This document shows positions 59,125 through 64,000 of a stretch of DNA of 64,000 nucleotides, piece after piece (within the stretch, counting starts at the first letter, position 1; every line of letters begins with the position of its first letter). Origin of the DNA: Agelas oroides (lineage: Eukaryota > Porifera > Demospongiae > Agelasida > Agelasidae); contig OX422188.1 of the NCBI GenBank assembly GCA_949130485.1, positions 9,925,943 through 9,989,942 on the forward strand. The letters run 5' to 3'. The notes under the pieces are model-generated. The model worked only from the letters and a program-made list of their open reading frames with translations. It searched no databases and was not told where the DNA came from. The position numbers and the translations under genes were made by a program.

Positions 59125-62100
59125 ATGTCGCAGATCACAACCAAGTTCCGCATCGTGTTCCTCCTGTTCAACATTCTGTACTTGGTAAGCTAACTAGCTC
59201 TGCTAGTCCAGTTGACACTGCTGTCTCTTACACGCACACATTAGCGTCCTTCTATTGATAAATCAAGGGTATAGTCCGGACAATCCCACCACAAAGCGTA
59301 CACCTTACACCTTGCTTGTCTGCGGCTAGGAAATTTGTGGCTCGTGTATAACTACAGATGAGTCCATCACAGAGGAGGTTGGAAGCTGGTATAAACTCGT
59401 CTCGTGTTGCAGATTGCCATGGGGGGTTGAAGTTTTGTAAGCTGTCTGCTAAAATGCATATTAAACTCGGAAACTGGCAGCAAAAGGACACAACTTAATT
59501 TCAAAATCTTGTGCACTGTTTCAGATTCCTCAGACTGCCATGTTATATAAACCTGTATGGTGTGTGGTTTGTATCAATCACACCTGCCTCTCCATCTTCT
59601 CCCCCTCCGACCTCACCACACACACACACACACACACACATGCACAGTGCATAGGTGCAGTGATGCTAGCAATAGGTCTCTACAGTATCCTGAGTCTACA
59701 GCAGTATGGCTTTTTTACACAGAATACGTACACTCCACCAGCAGCCATCTTTGTAGTAGTTGGAGCATTGAAGATAGTGTTCGGGTTTGTAGGACTTGTT
59801 GCAATGTGTGTCAAGAAAACACCAATCTTTGCAATTGTAAGTTAAGACACCAGGAAAGCCTCCTTACGCCTTAGAACAACCAAACAGTGAAGAAGGGGGG
59901 AAGCATAGTTTTCATTAATGGTTCACAGCAGGATCACAAAAATCACCGCTCCCCTTCCTCCTTAGATTTCTGATAACTGCAAATAGACTCCTCGGCTCTC
60001 CTCTTCTCCTCTTCCCTCTCAAGTTCGAACCTCTTTAATATCACAACGATAGCAACATGTGACATACTTCATTACCTAGGCAACAATATTCTATTGACCA
60101 ATCACATGAGATCTTGGTGATTTTTTTCTTGCATTGGTTGCACTATGCTGTGAATTGCCAGGGCTCCATAGCTACCCAGGAAGTACTTTTTGTTATGGGA
60201 TTGTAGCCAAGTGCTATCCCTGTTCTTCTCCTAGTTTGGTCATTGTAAGGATTTATGATAAGGTTTCACGTTACACAGTCATATGAACTGCCTAGTATGT
60301 GTGGGGGGAGGATGACTCCAGCTGGCATGCTATGAGTGTGTTGTAGCTCCATTTCTGTTCTTTACTGTCTGGCTTCAGTCTGTGTAGTCGTCTTCACAGT
60401 GCATTTCACTGTCAGTTGGTCACTCAATGTAGGTAGTTTCATACAATGCAAGGCACATTTTCATTCATGCACACATACACACATCCCTTCCCTCTCACCA
60501 CCACACTCACACATGCCCCTCCCATCCCATCCCACACTCACACACATCCCTCCCTCCAATCCCACATCCTTCCCCTCCACTCCCACACACACAGTACATC
60601 AGCATGCTAATATTCCTGATGCTGGCTACATTTTTTGCTGCAATCTATGGCTTCCTACAAAGACCAGCAGTAGTAAGTGGGTCACCATGACAACACACAT
60701 AACACTGTCTTGTATTGCTAAATGGAAATTACCATAAAAATAGCAAGAAAGTTCCCAAGTATTGGCGAACTTTCTTCCTGACATCATCACCTGATATCGA
60801 CTGAAGCAATCAGTGAAACATCAGCAGACAAGTTGACCAATATAAAGAGAACCCTTTCATTCATGCAGGAGCCTGCTGAGAAGCTACTGAAAGCAAACTA
60901 ATGTAAACTACATACCCTAACCTTGTTCCCAGTCCTCCATCACAACTATTGTCACTTGTGTGCTACTGCAAGCAGCTATAGCTGTGGTGGATTGGGAATG
61001 AGGGGTATAGCTGTGGTGGACTGGGAATGAGGGGTATCTTACGGAGAAGAGAGGATAGCTATAAAGCTACTCAGTGGTGTGTTGGTAATTTTTTGCTCTC
61101 TACTGTTACACACACGCACACACACACGCACACAGTACAATACCACTCTTCAGAGACTAGAGGATGCGTTCCAGAATTATGCCACTTATAACAGTGACAT
61201 TGACGCTGTCCAGACTGACGTACGTTGCACGACCTCATTCCCTCCTTTCCTGTCTCATTCCCAAACTACATGTACTTCCGTCCCTGTTCCAGTTTCCATC
61301 TCTGTTCTATACTGAGGTTTTTAGATTGGTTGTCAGTAAACAGCTCTGAAATCAGCTGACAAAGACACAAAATACCTTCAGTTTTTTGTGAGTTTGTGGC
61401 TACAAGAGCGTCATCCAAACCAAAGAACAGTTTAGCTCACTGATGCTATATTTTTGTGCAAATTGGAACTTGGAATCACAAAATGCACACAAAAGAAACC
61501 GGAATCTCAGATTTCAACTTTTCACAGACAACCAATCAATCCTGACAACCTTTTCCCACCCTCATCCTCCCTCTCCTCCCCTCATCCTCCCTCTCCTCCC
61601 CTCATCCTCTCTCTCTCCCCCTCATTCTCCCTCTCCCCCTCATCCTCCTTCTTTCTCCCCTCTCATCCGCTCTGCGACATCACTACTCGTAGTTCAACTG
61701 CTGTGGTTACAATTCGACCAATGGTACAATGGATTACGAGGCGGTTGGACAGCCCGTCTTAAGAAACTGTTCTCGTGTGCCGGACAGAAACCCTAGAACC
61801 ACAGTGTTCATACAGGTAACAGCACCCGGGTGTGGAGGGTGGTGGAGGTGGGTAGAGGTGGGAGAGGAAGGGTGAAGATGGGAGGGTGGACAGCCCGTCT
61901 TAGGGAACTGTTTTCGTGTGCTGGACAGAAACCCTAGAACCACAGTGTTCATACAGGTAACAGCACCCGGGGTGGAGGGTGGTGGAGGTGGGTAGAGGTG
62001 GGAGAGGAAGGGTGAAGATGGGAGGGTGGACAGCCCGTCTTAGGGAACTGTTTTCGTGTGCTGGACAGAAACCCTAGAACCACAGTGTTCATACAGGTAA

Positions 62101-62781
62101 CAGCACCCGGGGTGGAGGGGGGGGGGGACGGGAGGTAGGAGGGGGCACGTGGGAGGTCACACTACACAGGGGGTTGTAGTTGGGAGAGATGTGCACCTTT
62201 CACCTTACTTCCACATGCCCATCTGTGTCATACCTACCTCTCGTGCTTCCAAGGCAGGTTAAGCCTTGTTACCAGGCTCTCCCGCCATCCTTGCTATCAG
62301 GCTCTCCCGCCATCCTCGCTATCAGGCTCTCCCGCCATCCTCGCTATCAGGCTCTCCCACCATCCTCACTATCAGGCTCTCCCGCCATCCTCGCTGCCAG
62401 GCTCTCCCGCCATCCTCGCTGCCAGGCTCTCCCGCCATCCTCGCTGCCAGGCTCTCCCGCCATCCTCGCTGCCAGGCTCTCCCGCCATCCTCGCTGCCAG
62501 GCTCTCCCGCCATCCTCGCTGCCAGGCTCTCCCGCCATTCTCGCTATCAGGCTCTCCCGCCATCCTCGCTGCCAGGCTCTCCCGCCATCCTTGCTATCAG
62601 GCTCATGTTGAAACAAAGTGACCAGCAGCTCACATAACAAAGGTGACTAACATGGCCATTTCTCTCTCTCTCTCTCTTCCTCCAGGGATGTGCACCCTAC
62701 CTGACACAAGGGATACAGTTCTACCTGTACTTAATTGGCGCTATGGGGATGGCCTTTGGGACAACTGAGGTACACGCAACA

Positions 62782-62851
<70 letters not shown>

Positions 62852-62988
62852 CACATACACACACACACACACACACAAGATACAGTACTATTACAATGGT
62901 GTGTCTATATTGGAGACGTTCCTTTCTCCTCCCACTCCAGCTGACCTCGTTCTTGATAGCAATGCAGAATCTGGAAGGACTGGTGTAA
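59125..62988 (+). CDS. Tetraspanin, 221 aa
   Basis: Four-pass membrane scaffold protein. Exons: 59125-59184, 59648-59836, 60595-60672, 61136-61219, 61693-61815, 62686-62769 and 62941-62988. All are phase 0, as is common in this family. TM1 about 8-35, TM2 about 52-76, TM3 about 84-104, TM4 about 186-210. The large extracellular loop has the family signature CCG at residues 140-142 and four cysteines in total (140, 141, 163, 180). Sequons NTT, NST, NGT and NCS suggest heavy glycosylation of that loop. The short cytoplasmic tail has no obvious sorting motif. The ATG at 59125 opens TKFRIVFLLFNILYL, a standard tetraspanin start. A possible alternative last exon lies at 60869-60901. Intron 5 carries two copies of the end of exon 5. 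The subfamily is not determined. Confidence 0.92.
60869..60901 (+). other. Possible alternative terminal exon of the tetraspanin
   Basis: After TTCATTCATGCAG, an open phase-0 segment encodes EPAEKLLKAN and a stop. Joined to exon 3 it would give a 119-residue protein with three membrane segments and no large loop. Confidence 0.35.
61805..62115 (+). repeat. 139-bp tandem repeat copying the tetraspanin exon-5 tail and donor
   Basis: Two further copies, 61887-61955 and 62026-62098, repeat GTGGACAGCCCGTCTTA, GACAGAAACCCTAGAACCAC, GTTCATACAG and the donor GTAACAG. Each is followed by the same GGTGGAGG intron start. In both copies AAGAAACTG reads GGGAACTG, so the copies arose from one another after the first event. 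Confidence 0.9.
62265..62606. repeat. 25-bp minisatellite, 13 copies
   Basis: The unit is CAGGCTCTCCCGCCATCCTC plus GCTGC or GCTAT. The first copy is preceded by AAGCCTTGTTACCAGGCTCT, a left end of the palindrome family, so the array appears to start from such an element. It lies in tetraspanin intron 5. Confidence 0.92.
62775..62880 (+). repeat. (CA)n microsatellite, tetraspanin intron 6
   Basis: Starts within a few bases of the donor GTACAC and runs about 100 bases with TGCA interruptions. Confidence 0.9.
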
Positions 62989-63122
62989 CAACTGGACTCA
63001 GAGGAACTAGAAATACATTGTACATGCTTCAGAATCACTACTTTCCACTAGTGGTGTGTATATTATTGTAACGTTCCTTATTCTCGTACCGCACTATGAC
63101 AATTGTAGTACTTATAATAATC

Positions 63123-63507
63123 GAAGTGGCTAGAGAGCCGGCTGTGGAAATTACATTCTAGGGTCGATAACTTCTGATAGCAAACTCCAATTTTAATGAA
63201 ACTAGTATCAGTAGATAGAGCTTTAAAAGAGCTACAAAATGATACCCTTTTCGTTAGGCTGTGCCTTATATTGTCGTAAATACAAATACAAACGCTTAAA
63301 GAACCGGTACCGGTACTTTAAGATTATGCGAAGTGAATTTTACTAGGTACGGCGGCTGTACTAAACATCTTGCTGGAAAAAAGGATATCATTTTGTAGCT
63401 CTTTTAAAGCTCTATCTACTGATACTAGTTTCATTAAAATTGGAGTTTGCTATCAGGAGTTATCGACCCTAGAATGTAATTTCCACAACCGGCTCTCTAG
63501 CCACTTC
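63123..63507. mobile_element. Long-arm inverted repeat, 385 bp
   Basis: The left arm 63123-63253 and right arm 63376-63507 are complementary over about 128 bases with only a few mismatches, starting GAAGTGGCTAGAGAGCCGG. The loop of about 120 bases contains ACCGGTACCGGTAC. No coding capacity. It is likely a recent foldback transposon or a duplicated-inverted segment. Confidence 0.9.
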
Positions 63508-63608
63508 ATATAATAATATACCTGTCATAGAAACATCAAGCCTACACTTATCTTGCCTTTCGTCTCTCGTGTGCTGATATTCACTTTCATTATAAACATA
63601 TGGCCTGT

Positions 63609-63661
63609 TAGTCTCATTCCCAGGCCAATTTTTCCTTTTGTGTGGTCTGGGAATGAGGCTA
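63609..63661. repeat. Foldback element of the palindrome family
   Basis: TAGTCTCATTCCCAGGCC and GGTCTGGGAATGAGGCTA pair with G/T-type mismatches only; the loop is AATTTTTCCTTTTGTGT. Confidence 0.85.
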
Positions 63662-63732
63662 TAGTTGACAGCCAGTCAGTCTGTTATATGTAGGAGGCTG
63701 TTCAGGAGTAACACGTGTACCAGAATTTCATG

Positions 63733-63784
63733 TAGCCTCATACCCAGGCTGCTCTCCCTCCCTCAGAGCCTGGGTATGAGACTA
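63733..63784. repeat. Foldback element of the palindrome family
   Basis: TAGCCTCATACCCAGGCTC and GAGCCTGGGTATGAGACTA pair throughout except one position; the loop is TGCTCTCCCTCCCTCA-like. Confidence 0.88.
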
Positions 63785-64000
63785 GCAATATACACAACAA
63801 CACACACTCATATGTAGAACTCGTGCTGGCATACCTCCACTTTAAGGTCAACCAAGAAGCCGTGGAAAGTGACGCTAGGGAGCAAATTAGCTCCTTGTTT
63901 ACTCTTTTAGTATGTTTTGTAGTCAGATACACTTTGGCCTAGCTCCTCTGCACGACATGTTGGGTCTAGCCCTTCTACACCATGTAACTGTATAGTGTTT

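Larger units (their letters stand above)
62989..64000. other. 3' flank of the tetraspanin gene, foldback elements only
   Basis: No gene is supported in the last kilobase. It contains a 385-bp long-arm inverted repeat and two small foldback elements, listed separately. Confidence 0.7.

Noticed and set aside
62180..62640. Repetitive frames (RLSRHPRYQALPPSS type)
   Set aside because: Three units of the 25-bp repeat give a 75-base period; no start, splice or domain evidence.

Overview
The window is nuclear DNA of an animal. All nine protein genes are built from metazoan-type families (ETS transcription factor, ELO elongase, LRRC8/pannexin-like channel, STYXL1-type pseudophosphatase, MICAL, FERRY3/C12orf4, tetraspanin). 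Seven of the nine are split by short GT-AG introns, and the spacer DNA is full of foldback elements, minisatellites and CA/GT microsatellites. The compact layout and the large number of short palindromic elements suggest an early-branching animal, most likely a sponge. The species call is inference only. No bacterial-style operon, CRISPR array or intact autonomous transposon was seen.

Layout. 1-913: spacer with a few degenerate TTAGGG repeats. 914-5215 (-): ETS-domain transcription factor, seven coding exons. 5216-8282: spacer. 8283-23968 (-): ELOVL-type very-long-chain fatty-acid elongase, seven coding exons, with a 9-kb intron full of repeats. 23969-24298: 330-bp divergent promoter region. 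24299-25447 (+): single-exon LRRC8-like channel without leucine-rich repeats. 25905-29465 (+): conserved-looking gene that I do not recognise. 29718-30851 (+): AT-hook plus transposase-type helix-turn-helix protein. 31231-32259 (+): single-exon rhodanese + dead dual-specificity phosphatase (STYXL1-like). 33020-48282 (+): complete MICAL, 18 exons (flavin monooxygenase, CH, LIM, bMERB). 49369-57502 (+): FERRY3/C12orf4 homologue, 12 exons. 59125-62988 (+): tetraspanin, 7 exons. 62989-64000: foldback elements only.

Exon boundaries were found by hand. For each multi-exon gene the chosen exons have consistent phases and sum to an open frame: ETS 387 aa, ELOVL 325 aa, MICAL 1291 aa, FERRY3 625 aa, tetraspanin 221 aa, HTH protein 239 aa. 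The genes do not form a shared pathway. MICAL (actin oxidation, Rab binding), FERRY3 (Rab5 endosomes) and the tetraspanin all relate loosely to membrane traffic, but this may be chance.

The most unusual content is in the non-coding DNA. (1) A dispersed family of tiny palindromes has near-constant ends (AGCCTCGTTCCCAGGC and its complement) and variable but self-complementary interiors, with more than 20 loci in 64 kb. (2) Many of the minisatellites are amplified pieces of these palindromes. (3) In three different genes the 3' tail of an exon, with its splice donor, has been tandemly copied into the following intron; a fourth gene has a copied exon head with its acceptor. (4) CA and GT microsatellites abut splice sites so that some exons sit between complementary repeats.
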